A stretch of DNA of 62,055 bases, taken from Pseudomonas neustonica (GTDB lineage Bacteria > Pseudomonadota > Gammaproteobacteria > Pseudomonadales > Pseudomonadaceae). The position numbers and the translations under genes were made by a program. Where the stretch lies: positions 1 through 62,055 of the forward strand of contig NZ_RKKU01000026.1 of assembly GCF_003797945.1 (NCBI RefSeq). Direction: 5' to 3'. Under the pieces are notes generated by a model that saw only the letters and a list, made by a program, of their open reading frames with translations, searched no databases and was not told where the DNA came from. This document shows positions 7,615 to 15,974 of this stretch, in pieces. Positions within the stretch are counted from its first letter, which is position 1. The number at the start of each line of letters is the position of its first letter.

Positions 7615-9580
7615 TCCGAGCGCAGCATCACCCCGCCGTTGGGGCCTGACTATCTGCCTTTTGAGCCTGGCCATGGCGCTCTGGGTTCTGCAGCGCCAGC
7701 TGCCGCTGGCAGACCTGCCCGCCGCACTTTGGCAGCCGGACCTGTCTGATCTGGCGCAACTCAAGGTGCACTACAGCTGGTTGCCGCGCTTCTGTGTTGC
7801 CCTGCTCTGCGGCGCGGCGCTAGGGCTCGCTGGCCTGTTGATGCAGCAGGTGCTGCGCAACCCGCTGGCCTCGCCTACCACCCTGGGGGTCGCCAGTGGC
7901 GCGCAGTTGGCGCTGGCCCTCGCTACTCTCTATGCTCCCGGCCTGTTGATCGCGGGCGAGTGGGTCGCCTTGGCCGGCGGTGGTTTGGCCACCCTGCTGG
8001 CATTCGCATTGGCGAGGCGGCGCGGCCTGTCACCGCTGAGTCTGATCCTGGCCGGCCTGGTGATCAGCCTGCTGCTCGGTGCCCTGAACGTGATGTTGAT
8101 GCTGCTGCAGCCCATGGGGCTGTCGGCGATGTTTATCTGGAGCGCGGGTTCACTCAGCCAGAACAACTGGGATGCGGTGCTCTTTCTGCTGCCACGCCTC
8201 GGTCTGGCGCTGGTACTGATCACCCTGCTGGTACGACCGCTGAGCCTGCTCGAACTGGATGACAGCGGCGCGCGCAGTCTGGGCTTGTCGCTGGACCGGT
8301 TGCGCGTGGTGGCGTTGGCGCTGGCCGTGTTTATGACGGCCTGTGTGGTCAGCAGCGTGGGCGTTATCGGCTTTATCGGTTTGGCCGCGCCCACCATCGC
8401 TCGGTTGATGGGCGCGCGCACCCTGCGCCAGCGACTGGTCTGGACACCGCTGCTGGGCGCCGCACTGCTGCTATTGACCGATCAGTTGGTGCAGGGCTTC
8501 GCTGGTCGCTTGAGCGAGCTGCTACCGACCGGCGGCGTCACCGCGCTGTTGGGTGCGCCCTTGCTGCTGTGGCTGATCCCGCGTCTGCGCTTGTCTACAG
8601 CCAGACCGCAAGCCAGCGCGCAGCGCACACGATCACTGCCGTTGGGCGGTCAGCGGCTATTGCCACTGCTGTTGCTGGGGCTGCTACTGCTCGCTGTGGT
8701 GGCGCTGTTGCTCGGGCAAGGACCGCAAGGCTGGAGCTGGAGTCTCGATCCGGAGTTATTGCAGTGGCGCCTGCCGCGCCTGTTTGCGGCCCTGGGCGCG
8801 GGCCTGCTGCTGGGGTTGGCCGGCTGTCTGTTGCAGCGTCTGACCGGCAACCCGATGGCCAGCCCCGAGCTAATGGGCATCAGCGCCGGTGCTGCCTTGG
8901 GATTGATGCTCACCCTCTTCGTCTGGATCGGCGCGCCCTTCTGGGTGCGGCTGATCATGGGCTTTGCCGGTGCCCTGCTGGTGTTGCTGGTGATCGTCGG
9001 CTTTGCGCGCCGCCAGGCCTACGCACCTGAGCGTCTGCTGCTGGTGGGTATTGCCATCAGCGCGCTCTTTGATGCGGTCAAGATGCTGGTGTTGTCGCTG
9101 AACGATCCACGCGGTCAATCGGTACTCAGCTGGTTGTCGGGCTCGACCTATTTCGTCGAGCTGCCGACTGGCATCATGGCGCTGCTTGCCGGTGTATTCC
9201 TGCTGCTGGTGAGCCTACCCTTGAGCCGTTGGCTGACGCTGCTACCGCTGGGTGAAAGCACGCCGCGCAGCCTCGGTGTGCCCATGCGCGGCGCGCGTCT
9301 GGGCATCATGCTTCTGGCGGCGCTTATGACCGCCATCGCCACCCTGCTGGTGGGTCCGCTGAGCTTTGTCGGTTTGATGGCACCGCACATGGCGCGGGTG
9401 CTGGGCCTGCAGCAGGCGCGCGCGCAATTGCTCGGCTCGGGTCTACTCGGCGCCTTGTTGATGGTGCTAGCCGATTGGCTGGGTCGCAACCTGATGTTCC
9501 CCGAGCAGATACCGGCTGGGTTGCTGGCGGCGCTACTAGGGGGTGGTTATCTGATTTGGGGGCTGAGTCGTAGGCGCTGA
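7607..9580 (+). CDS. fhuB: Fused ferric-hydroxamate permease (FhuB-like)
   Basis: 657-residue inner-membrane permease made of two homologous FecCD-type halves joined in one chain, the hallmark of FhuB. Each half carries the same signature: NPLASPTTLGVASGA near residue 87 and NPMASPELMGISAGA near residue 418, followed by coupling-helix sequences (GVIGFIGLAAPTIAR and GPLSFVGLMAPHMAR). About ten membrane helices per half. It pairs with the FhuC ATPase and FhuD binding protein encoded immediately upstream. No receptor gene is adjacent; the TonB-dependent receptor at 30289-32445 is a plausible partner. Confidence 0.93.
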   Translation: MTNPSAASPRRWGLTICLLSLAMALWVLQRQLPLADLPAALWQPDLSDLAQLKVHYSWLPRFCVALLCGAALGLAGLLMQQVLRNPLASPTTLGVASGAQLALALATLYAPGLLIAGEWVALAGGGLATLLAFALARRRGLSPLSLILAGLVISLLLGALNVMLMLLQPMGLSAMFIWSAGSLSQNNWDAVLFLLPRLGLALVLITLLVRPLSLLELDDSGARSLGLSLDRLRVVALALAVFMTACVVSSVGVIGFIGLAAPTIARLMGARTLRQRLVWTPLLGAALLLLTDQLVQGFAGRLSELLPTGGVTALLGAPLLLWLIPRLRLSTARPQASAQRTRSLPLGGQRLLPLLLLGLLLLAVVALLLGQGPQGWSWSLDPELLQWRLPRLFAALGAGLLLGLAGCLLQRLTGNPMASPELMGISAGAALGLMLTLFVWIGAPFWVRLIMGFAGALLVLLVIVGFARRQAYAPERLLLVGIAISALFDAVKMLVLSLNDPRGQSVLSWLSGSTYFVELPTGIMALLAGVFLLLVSLPLSRWLTLLPLGESTPRSLGVPMRGARLGIMLLAALMTAIATLLVGPLSFVGLMAPHMARVLGLQQARAQLLGSGLLGALLMVLADWLGRNLMFPEQIPAGLLAALLGGGYLIWGLSRRR

Positions 9581-9676
9581 GGCTCTAGTCTTCACTGATG
9601 CTCAACGGCCTAACGATGTTTTCGCAGTTTCGATCCTCATTTCAATAAACCTAGCCGAATGCACGGAGCAAAACGT

Positions 9677-9870
9677 CCCATCTGAGCGGGCGAGTAGCGC
9701 AGAGCTGCCGGGGAAAAGATGCTCGCGGTGTCTGAGCGTAGCGAGTTTGCGAGTATCCCCGGCAGATCGAGCAACGCAGCGAACCCGTAGGGCCGCGCAG
9801 TTGGGTGCCCCGGAGGGATTGCTAAGGGGGGATGGGCAAGCATTCCCCCTTGGCTCGCCTAGAGGCGAAA
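9677..9870 (-). repeat. ~190-bp interspersed repeat, copy B
   Basis: Minus-orientation copy closely related to copy A. In unit orientation the hairpin is GCCAAGGGGGAATG, loop CTTGCC, CATCCCCCCTTAGC, with two mispairs. It lies downstream of fhuB; nothing else is recognisable between the fhuB stop and the repeat. Confidence 0.85.
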
Positions 9871-9957
9871 AACGGAAATGAGATCAGCATAGAACTGACC
9901 GTTAAAGATTGCAGATAGCGATTACCCGTTCGCTGCCGTTTGCTCACCAACAATATT

Positions 9958-10009
9958 GATCGTTCCCATGCTCCAGCGTGGGAATGCAGCCCCGGACGCT
10001 CTGCGGCCA
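9958..10009 (+). repeat. Short palindromic repeat (GTTCCCA...TGGGAA type), copy P1
   Basis: GATCGTTCCCATGCTCCAGC followed by GTGGGAATGCAGCCCCGGAC. The GTTCCCAYGCTC/ GWGTGGGAA part is an imperfect palindrome. Translated in reverse it yields ERPGLHSHAG/AERGN, the sequence of spurious DUF1534 proteins in pseudomonads. It sits 72 bp before a long repeat, a pairing seen again at 12404, 12722, 14352 and 14430. Confidence 0.8.
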
Positions 10010-10080
10010 TAATGCTACTCGCGCTACCGGGGCCTTCGCACCTACTCGCGCGACCTCGCAGTGGGTTGATCTGGTCAGCC

Positions 10081-10285
10081 TTTCGCCCTGATGGCGAGTC
10101 AGGGGAAATGCTTGGCCATTTCCCCCGACACCCCCTAGGCCACCCTAACTGCGCGGCCCTTTGGGTTCGCTGCGTTGCTTGGTCTGGTGGGGGCGCCTAG
10201 CCGGGGCCCTGCGGAACTCGCTTCGCTCAGACAGTCCTCGGGCTTATTCCCGCCAGCCCTGCGCTACTCGCCCGCTCAGATGGGG
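10081..10285 (+). repeat. ~200-bp interspersed repeat, copy C
   Basis: Plus-orientation copy beginning TTTCGCCCTGATGGCGAG. Hairpin GTCAGGGGAAATG, loop CTTGGC, CATTTCCCCCGAC, with one mispair. The central module is altered (GCGGAACTCGCTTCGCTCAG). Confidence 0.85.
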
Positions 10286-10315
10286 ATTTTCAGCCCGTGC
10301 ATGGGCTGGCATCGT

Positions 10316-10366
10316 CGCAAACCCGCAACCCCGCAACCCCGCAAACCCGCAAACCCGCAAACCCGC
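10316..10366 (+). repeat. Octamer tandem repeat (MCCCGCAA, about 5.7 copies)
   Basis: Consecutive units acccgcaa, ccccgcaa, ccccgcaa, acccgcaa, acccgcaa and a partial acccgc, ending about 15 bp before the stop of the LysR gene. It is a slippage-prone tract in the 3' region of that gene; no function evident. Confidence 0.85.
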
Positions 10367-10380
10367 TTGGTCATTGGCTG

Positions 10381-11277
10381 CTATAACCCCTGACAAAACG
10401 CCGCCATCTCTCCCGCCAACTGCCTTAACGCCGGATTCAATCGCCGCCGATTGATTACCAGTAACATCAACGGCGATGGCTCGCCGGTTACGGCGGGTAA
10501 TATCCGTACCAGTTCTCCGCTGGCCAGATGCTGGGCGATGTCCAGATAGGATTTGTAGGCGATGCCCTGCCCGCGCAGGGCCCAGCGGCGCACGGTGTCG
10601 CCGTCGTCGCTGCTGCGATCACCGCGCACGCGCAGGGTAATGGGCTCGGGCGCCTCGAAGTGCCAGCGGTCGTGCAGGCTTTCGCCCAAGCGAAAACACA
10701 GGCAGTTGTGCTGGCTCAGATCCTGAACGGACTGCGGTTCGCCGTGGCGGCTCAGGTACTCGGGTGACGCACACAGCACGCGGCGGTTGTCGGGTGCCAA
10801 GGGCAGGGCAACGAAGCTGGAGTCTTCGGGGATGCCGTAGCGCACAGCCAGATCAATGGGCTGCTGATACAGATCGGCGACGCGGTCGCTCACCTGCAGC
10901 TCCATGCGGATGCCGGGCTGGCGGGCCAGGTAGTCTTCCAGCCAGTCGAGCAGGTGGCTACGCGCCAGGTTCGAGGGCAGCGTCAGGCGCAGAGTGCCGG
11001 TCAAGGTGTTGGCGTCGGCTTCCAGCGCCTGCTCGGCATCGCGCAATGCTTGAAAGGCGGCGCGCGCATGCGGCAAATAGCGCTCCCCGGCCTCGCTCAG
11101 CCGCAAGCTTCGCGTGGTGCGTTCAAATAAACGTACCCCCAGCTGCTGCTCCAAGCGCTTAATACTGGCGCTGGCCACGGCGGGGGCTAGATTCAACTGA
11201 CGGGCCGCGGCCGAGAAGCTGCCACACTCCAGGGTGTGCAGAAACACCCCGAGATCATCGATACGCTGTATTTTCAT
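10381..11277 (-). CDS. LysR-family transcriptional regulator (CrgA-like)
   Basis: 298-residue LysR-type regulator. The N-terminal winged HTH (MKIQRIDDLGVFLHTLECGSF through AVASASIKRLEQQLGVRLF) occupies residues 1-60; the effector-binding domain (from about residue 90, with RVADLYQQPIDLAVRYG) fills the rest. I chose ATG 11277; a TTG three codons upstream is also in frame. It is divergent from the oxidoreductase gene at 11384, with a perfect dyad between them, so it probably regulates that gene in response to an electrophile or quinone. The effector is unknown. Confidence 0.9.
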   Translation of the reverse strand: MKIQRIDDLGVFLHTLECGSFSAAARQLNLAPAVASASIKRLEQQLGVRLFERTTRSLRLSEAGERYLPHARAAFQALRDAEQALEADANTLTGTLRLTLPSNLARSHLLDWLEDYLARQPGIRMELQVSDRVADLYQQPIDLAVRYGIPEDSSFVALPLAPDNRRVLCASPEYLSRHGEPQSVQDLSQHNCLCFRLGESLHDRWHFEAPEPITLRVRGDRSSDDGDTVRRWALRGQGIAYKSYLDIAQHLASGELVRILPAVTGEPSPLMLLVINRRRLNPALRQLAGEMAAFCQGL

Positions 11278-11293
11278 GATTTCCAATAAAGTG

Positions 11294-11309
11294 ATTCGCT
11301 ATAACGAAT
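11294..11309. promoter_or_regulatory. Dyad operator between LysR gene and oxidoreductase gene
   Basis: ATTCG-CTATAA-CGAAT is a perfect 5-bp inverted repeat with a 6-bp spacer and contains the T-N11-A pattern of LysR sites. It lies 17 bp upstream of the regulator start and 75 bp before the target start, the expected place for an autoregulatory/activation site. Confidence 0.6.
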
Positions 11310-11383
11310 GTTTTTCTTTCTAAGCAATCAAGTCAAGCTATGTCCATGAATCGTTACCTATCCTGAATCAGAGGAGCAAACAC

Positions 11384-12394
11384 ATGAAAGCGGTTGCTTA
11401 CACCCAGGCTGGCGCCCTTGACCGCGCCGATGCATTGATCGATATCGAGCTGGATAAGCCCACCCCTGGCCCGCAGGACCTGCTGGTCAAGGTCGCGGCC
11501 ATTTCGGTCAACCCGGTGGATGCCAAGATCCGCAGCAAGCGCCCGGCCACGGTCGATGAGCCGCAGGTGATTGGTTGGGATGCGGTCGGTGAGGTGGCTG
11601 CGGTGGGCGCCAAGGTGCAGAATTTCGCGGTCGGTGATCGGGTGTTCTACGCCGGTACCCTTGACCGTCCCGGCAGCAACGCCGAGTACCAGCTGGTGGA
11701 TGCACGCATCGTCGGCCACGCCCCGGAGTCATTGAGCGACGCCGAAGCTGCTGCGCTGCCGCTGACCGCGATCACAGCCTGGGAGCTGCTGTTTGATCGC
11801 CTCGGTGTGGCCGAAGGTGGTGGTGCCGGGCAGACCTTACTGGTGATTGGCGCCGCCGGTGGCGTTGGTTCGATTCTGGTTCAGCTGGCACGCAATCTCA
11901 CCGAGTTGACCGTTGTGGGTACAGCTGCCCGCGAAGAAAGCGCTGAGTGGGCCAAGGAGTTGGGCGCGCATCATGTAATTGATCACAGCAAGCCAATGCT
12001 GGCGCAACTGCAGGCACTGGGTATTGAGAGCGTGGAGCTGATTGCCTCGCTGACGCACACCAAAGACCACTACGCTCAGTACATCGAGTGCATCGCACCC
12101 CAGGGTAAGCTGGGGGTGATTGATGACTTCGACAGCATTGATATCACGCAATTGAAGAGCAAGAGCGCGTCCTTCCACTGGGAGTTCATGTTTGCCCGCA
12201 GCCTGTATCAGACCGCCGATATGGCCGAGCAGGGTGTGCTGCTTAATCGGGTTGCCGAGTTGCTCGACGCCAGTGCGTTGCGTACCACCTTGGGTGAGCA
12301 TTATGGGGTGATCAATGCGGCTAATTTGATGCGGGCGCATGCTTTGTTGGAGAGTGGTAAGTCACGCGGCAAGCTGGTGCTTGAGGGCTTCTAA
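11384..12394 (+). CDS. Zinc-type alcohol dehydrogenase-like / quinone oxidoreductase (MDR family)
   Basis: 336-residue medium-chain dehydrogenase/reductase. The N-terminal GroES-like domain contains DLLVKVAAISVNPVDAKIR and GWDAVGEVAAVG; the Rossmann domain has the NADPH motif VIGAAGGVGSILVQLAR near residue 150. The cysteine and histidine ligands of catalytic-zinc ADHs are not evident, and the sequence fits the zinc-independent zinc-binding alcohol dehydrogenase-like branch that reduces quinones or enals. Ribosome-binding site GAGGAG. Likely regulated by the divergent LysR protein. Confidence 0.9.
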   Translation: MKAVAYTQAGALDRADALIDIELDKPTPGPQDLLVKVAAISVNPVDAKIRSKRPATVDEPQVIGWDAVGEVAAVGAKVQNFAVGDRVFYAGTLDRPGSNAEYQLVDARIVGHAPESLSDAEAAALPLTAITAWELLFDRLGVAEGGGAGQTLLVIGAAGGVGSILVQLARNLTELTVVGTAAREESAEWAKELGAHHVIDHSKPMLAQLQALGIESVELIASLTHTKDHYAQYIECIAPQGKLGVIDDFDSIDITQLKSKSASFHWEFMFARSLYQTADMAEQGVLLNRVAELLDASALRTTLGEHYGVINAANLMRAHALLESGKSRGKLVLEGF

Positions 12395-12403
12395 CTCGGA
12401 CCT

Positions 12404-12454
12404 GATCGTTCCCATGCTCCAGCGTGGGAACGCAGCCCCGGACGCTCCGCGTCA
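12404..12454 (+). repeat. Short palindromic repeat, copy P2
   Basis: GATCGTTCCCATGCTCCAGC plus GTGGGAACGCAGCCCCGGAC, ten bases after the oxidoreductase stop and 46 bp before long-repeat copy D. Confidence 0.8.
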
Positions 12455-12500
12455 ATAACCCGCGCACGTTCAACCACGCAGCAGGTTGGTCTGATCAGCC

Positions 12501-12693
12501 TTTCGCCCTGATGGCGAGCAGGGGGAAATGCTTGGCCATTTCCCCCTGCACCCCCTAGGCCACCCCAACTGTGCGGCCCTTCGGGTTCGCTGCGTTGCTC
12601 GGTCCGGCGGGGACGCTTGCAAACTCGCTTCGCTCAGACACCGCAAGCGCCTTTTTCCCGCCAGCCCTGCGCTACTCGCCCGCGCAGACGGGG
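12501..12693 (+). repeat. ~190-bp interspersed repeat, copy D
   Basis: Hairpin GCAGGGGGAAATG, loop CTTGGC, CATTTCCCCCTGC, 13 bp perfectly paired. The downstream modules (GCGGCCCTTCGGGTTCGC, CTTGCAAACTCGCTTCGCTC, CTGCGCTACTCGCCCGC) are nearly identical to copy E. Confidence 0.87.
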
Positions 12694-12721
12694 ACTTGGG
12701 GTCCGTGCAGTGGTCATCTTT

Positions 12722-12840
12722 GATCGTTCCCATGCTCCAGCGTGGGAACGCAGCCCCGGACGCTCCGCGTCCATCCAACTACCCGCACTGCCAGAACCCG
12801 ATCGTTCCCATGCTTCACCGAGGGAATGTACGCCTCGGTG
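12722..12840 (+). repeat. Two short palindromic repeats, copies P3 (12722-12773) and P4 (12800-12840)
   Basis: P3 is near-identical to P2. P4 is degenerate (GATCGTTCCCATGCTTCACC, then GAGGGAATGTACGCCTCGG). Both directly precede long-repeat copy E, reinforcing the association of the two repeat families. Confidence 0.75.
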
Positions 12841-12857
12841 GGTTGATCTAGTCAGCC

Positions 12858-13050
12858 TTTCGCCCTGATGGCGAGTCGGGGGAAATGCTTGGCCATTTCC
12901 CCCGACACCCCCTAGGCCACCCCAACTGCGCGGCCCTTCGGGTTCGCTGCGTTGCTCGGTCCGGCGGGGACGCTTGCAAACTCGCTTCGCTCAGACACCG
13001 CGCACATCTTTTTCCCGCCAGCCCTGCGCTACTCGCCCGCGCAGACGGGG
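12858..13050 (+). repeat. ~190-bp interspersed repeat, copy E
   Basis: Hairpin GTCGGGGGAAATG, loop CTTGGC, CATTTCCCCCGAC, perfectly paired. Compared with copy D the outer stem pairs have changed on both sides together. About 95% identical to D elsewhere by eye, suggesting recent duplication. Confidence 0.87.
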
Positions 13051-13105
13051 ACCTGGGATCCGTGCAGTGGTCGCGTCTTGCGTCTGACCTACTCACTCGC
13101 CACCA

Positions 13106-13157
13106 GATCGTTCCCACGCTCTGCGTGGGAATGCATCGCCGGACGCTCTGCGTCCAT
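13106..13157 (+). repeat. Short palindromic repeat, copy P5
   Basis: GATCGTTCCCACGCTCTGCG followed by TGGGAATGCATCGCCGGACG. The core TTCCCACGCTCTGCGTGGGAA is a strong palindrome. Confidence 0.8.
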
Positions 13158-13159
13158 GC

Positions 13160-13474
13160 CCGCTGCGGCTATGAGCTTGCGCGAGCTGTGCCCGACTGCT
13201 AGCCTTCCTCTCGCTTTACCCCATTTCCTGCATGAGTTGCATGATGAACCATTCCTTGAGCATAGCTGTTGCTGTTGCCTGCGCCCCTCCCGGCGTCGGA
13301 CGCGCGTGCTCGCAGGCAGTGGTTCTGTCACCGCCAGGCGCCCCTCCTCGGGTAGCCGGTGTCGTTGCTGCAGCGCCGCCTCGCGCGCTCTGAAGCACCA
13401 AAACATCCTTTTCTGTTCTTCGACGTTTCGCGCCAATTAGCGATTATTAGCGTCGGGAACCTGTGTTTTGACAG
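13160..13474. other. Gene-free stretch before the DMT permease gene
   Basis: About 310 bases with no ORF I can support. Minus-strand frames over 13216-13436 are low-complexity, lack a credible ribosome-binding site and run into repeat sequence. No tRNA, riboswitch or terminator recognised. Confidence 0.5.
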
Positions 13475-13483
13475 GTGATTGTC

Positions 13484-14341
13484 ATGCTATTCAAACAACT
13501 GAACTGGGCCGCTATCGGCCCGACCGTGCTCTTTGTGCTGCTCTGGAGTGCGGGTGCGATCTTCTCTAAATGGGGGCTGGAACACGCCTCTGCGTTTGCT
13601 TTTCTGCTGCTGCGCTTTGCCCTGGCCTGTGTTGCCCTGGGGCTGCTGGCGCTTACTCGCCGCCGCTGGTTGCCGCAGCCGGGCACCCGCCGCCAGGTAG
13701 CGCTGGTGGGGGTGCTGATGACCGGCGGTTACACCATCTTCTACTTGCTCTCCCTCGACGCCGGGCTAACCCCCGGTGTGCTGGCAACCGTGCTTGGGGT
13801 GCAACCCATCCTGACGTTGATGCTGCTGGAGCGGCGCGCGAGCGTGTTGCGCGTGGCCGGGCTGCTGTTGGCGTTGGGTGGCCTGACGCTGGTGGTGCTC
13901 GATAGTCTGCTGGCGGCGCGATTCTCGCTGCTGGGCATTGGTTTGTCGTTGGCGGCGCTGTTGTGCATTACGGTGGGCTCCATCTTTCAGAAGGGTATTC
14001 AGCAGTCGCCGATGGATGTATTGCCGTTGCAATACGCCGTGGGGTTGCTGATGTGCGCTTTGGTTGCGCCCTTTCAGCCGTTCGAGGTGGAGTGGTCTGT
14101 TGGCTTTGTTGTGCCACTGTTCTACATGGGCGTGTTGATTTCAGTCGGTGCGACCTTGCTCCTGTACCGGCTGATTCGGATGGGTAATCTGGTCAATGTG
14201 ACCAGTCTGTTTTATCTGATGCCGGGGTGTACGGCGTTGTTGGATTATCTGTTTTTGGGTAATCGGATGGCGGTTGGGAGTTTGGTGGGGATGGGATTGA
14301 TTGTGGTGGGGTTGGTTTTGGTGTTTCGGCAGAAGGCGTGA
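13484..14341 (+). CDS. DMT-superfamily EamA permease
   Basis: 285-residue inner-membrane transporter with ten predicted helices in two EamA repeats (about residues 10-135 and 150-282). The first helix has VLFVLLWSAGAIFSKWGLEH; the second half has YMGVLISVGATLLLYRLIR and the common C-terminal SLFYLMPGCTALLDYLFLG. These proteins export metabolites or amino acids; the substrate is unknown. I chose ATG 13484, seven bases after AGGTGA, over the in-frame GTG at 13475. It is flanked on both sides by repeats, so its neighbours give no clue. Confidence 0.9.
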   Translation: MLFKQLNWAAIGPTVLFVLLWSAGAIFSKWGLEHASAFAFLLLRFALACVALGLLALTRRRWLPQPGTRRQVALVGVLMTGGYTIFYLLSLDAGLTPGVLATVLGVQPILTLMLLERRASVLRVAGLLLALGGLTLVVLDSLLAARFSLLGIGLSLAALLCITVGSIFQKGIQQSPMDVLPLQYAVGLLMCALVAPFQPFEVEWSVGFVVPLFYMGVLISVGATLLLYRLIRMGNLVNVTSLFYLMPGCTALLDYLFLGNRMAVGSLVGMGLIVVGLVLVFRQKA

Positions 14342-14351
14342 GCCTTTCTCT

Positions 14352-14463
14352 GATCGTTCCCACGCTCCGCGTGGGAATGCAGCCCCGGACGCTCTGCGTC
14401 CATACCCACAACCTGCACCGCCAGAACCAGATCGTTCCTATGCTCCAGCGTGGGAACGCACAC
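14352..14463 (+). repeat. Two short palindromic repeats, copies P6 (14352-14402) and P7 (14430-14463)
   Basis: P6 carries the perfect core TTCCCACGCTCCGCGTGGGAA. P7 (GATCGTTCCTATGCTCCAGC / GTGGGAACGC) is a diverged second unit. Both precede long-repeat copy F, ten bases or more after the permease stop. Confidence 0.78.
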
Positions 14464-14486
14464 TTGGCGGATTGATCGGGTCTGTC

Positions 14487-14679
14487 TTTCGCCTTGATGG
14501 CGAGTCAGGGGGAATGCATGGCCATTTCCCCCGACACCCCCTAGGCCACCCCAACTGCACGGCCCTGCGGGTTCGCTGCGTTGCTCGGTCTGCCGGGGAC
14601 GCTTGCAAACTCGCTTCGCTCAGACATCGCAAGCGCCTTTTTCCCGCCAGCCCTGTGCTACTCGCCCGTGCAGACGGGG
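14487..14679 (+). repeat. ~190-bp interspersed repeat, copy F
   Basis: Hairpin GTCAGGGGGAATG, loop CATGGC, CATTTCCCCCGAC, with two mispairs, so this stem is decaying. Marks the left border of the AT-rich islet that follows. Confidence 0.85.
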
Positions 14680-14915
14680 TTTGAGTATGTGTGGGGCTTT
14701 ATATGCGGTGTATACCGAATACAAAACTCAAAACAAATTCAAGGTTGGCAAAAGTGTAAGTTAGTAGCACTATAAAATCACAACAGTGATTCCAAACAGC
14801 CTCGTGGAAAGATTAGATGCCATGTGCCTTCTTTATTTTCCGAAAGCAGAGCGCGGAGCAGATGTAATGTCGAGAAGTTACGCTGATCCGAATTGTATAA
14901 AATCAGGTTATCGAT

Positions 14916-15845
14916 GTGCTAACTAAATATAAATTTAAAATTGAAAGCGGGGTTAGGGTTGATCGTGTTTTTCCGTTAAGCGTCGATCAATATGTCATAA
15001 ATTTTGAAATCAAAAACGAAGAGATTGTTGCAATAGAGATTCTGGAGCCAACTGATTTAACCCAGATTTCAAAGGTTACTAGTGAGGCTGGCAAAATAAA
15101 AAATATAGACGTTCGAGGGGTAGATCCTAATAAATTTCGCTCTCACTTAAAGCTCGCTGAGGGCTTGCTTTCAGTGTTTGGTATTAGGTCTATAGATGTA
15201 GACGGTTGCGTTGTGACATGGATTCCCGCAAATGAAGAAGAAAGTAAATTATTAGAGCTATATGAGTTTGGTTTTGGACTTATAGGCCCAGATGAGAATA
15301 AAGAAAAAATACCATTTTCCCTTGTGGCTCAGGCAGTCATAGCAGGATTTGATAACAAATGTTATGAGGTCTCGCTATCTTTTTATCGCAAAGGGAAAAA
15401 TGATATGGCAGTTAGAGAATATGTTGATGCATTCTATGATTTTTACTTTGTTTTGGAAACCTTGTTTGGCGATGGAAAAACTAAAAATGCTCAAATTGAG
15501 AAAAATCTCTTGTCCTCAAAAAAGGTGTCTTTAGCTATAGGCGAGGCGAAAAAGCAGTCTCATCTAATTGAGCTGGTATCTAAAGAGATAGTAAGTCCTT
15601 TCGATTATATGAACTCCTCGCCGGAGGAGATTATAAAGCACATAGTTTTAAGAAGAGGATTTCTTCATCATCATAATCCAAGACACCCTAGGGCGTGGAG
15701 TCCAGATTTGCAGAAAGAGTTTCACCTTGATGCGGCCTTTATTATGAGCGTCGCGCATCATATAATTTGGGGAAAAGTAAAGAGTTACATTTATGCTGAA
15801 AAAGTCATAAGTACTCTCCAAACTTCGTACCGGCTAGGAAGGTAA
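14916..15845 (+). CDS. AT-rich orphan gene, possible HEPN-like (Apea-type) protein
   Basis: 309 residues from a GTG start; I do not recognise the N-terminal half (residues 1-130, mixed alpha/beta). The C-terminal half resembles HEPN-like proteins of the ApeA kind: an amphipathic helix YVDAFYDFYFVLETLFGDGK (169-188), then IVLRRGFLHHHNPRHPRAW (243-261) in which R246-x4-H251 or R247-x4-H252 fits the RNase HEPN R-x4-6-H motif, and a final helix (HLDAAFIMSVAHHIIW). HEPN domains in this context are often ribonuclease toxins or defence effectors. Base composition is far lower in GC than the neighbours, indicating horizontal transfer. Followed 43 bp later by a hairpin and then a PIN-like gene. The HEPN call is inference. 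Confidence 0.6.
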   Translation: MLTKYKFKIESGVRVDRVFPLSVDQYVINFEIKNEEIVAIEILEPTDLTQISKVTSEAGKIKNIDVRGVDPNKFRSHLKLAEGLLSVFGIRSIDVDGCVVTWIPANEEESKLLELYEFGFGLIGPDENKEKIPFSLVAQAVIAGFDNKCYEVSLSFYRKGKNDMAVREYVDAFYDFYFVLETLFGDGKTKNAQIEKNLLSSKKVSLAIGEAKKQSHLIELVSKEIVSPFDYMNSSPEEIIKHIVLRRGFLHHHNPRHPRAWSPDLQKEFHLDAAFIMSVAHHIIWGKVKSYIYAEKVISTLQTSYRLGR

Positions 15846-15888
15846 TTGCTTCGGGAGTTTAGGTCCGGAATTGGTGTAATGGAATTGG

Positions 15889-15929
15889 GATCAGATGAAA
15901 ATTAATCGCGTATAAATTTTCATCTGATC
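15889..15929. repeat. Hairpin element of the TCAGATGAAAATT family, copy 1
   Basis: GATCAGATGAAAATT (15889-15903) and AATTTTCATCTGATC (15915-15929) are perfect 15-bp arms around an 11-nt loop, followed by CTCCGTTTTCT. It lies 43 bp after one AT-rich gene and 45 bp before the next. Related copies at 17087 and 61802. It could be a terminator, a REP-like element or a recombination site. Confidence 0.8.
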
Positions 15930-15974
15930 TCCGTTTTCTAAAGGGATTTTCGGTAATTTACTTGGAGTATTGCT

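Noticed and set aside
10316..10366. Octamer tract considered as a CRISPR array
   Set aside because: Units are contiguous with no spacers, and far too short for CRISPR repeats.
12501..13050. Long repeats considered as tRNA or rRNA fragments because of GGGTTCGCTGCG
   Set aside because: No cloverleaf, acceptor stem or anticodon arm can be drawn; the GTTCG match is incidental.
13216..13401. Small minus-strand ORF ending in LKEWFIMQLMQEMG
   Set aside because: Odd terminal peptide but no ribosome-binding site, a repeat-derived N-terminal part and no family match that I recognise.
12470..13436. ORFs encoding ERPGLHSHAERGN-like peptides (DUF1534 type) and related sequences
   Set aside because: They are translations of the palindromic DNA repeats, present in multiple frames and copies, so not genes.
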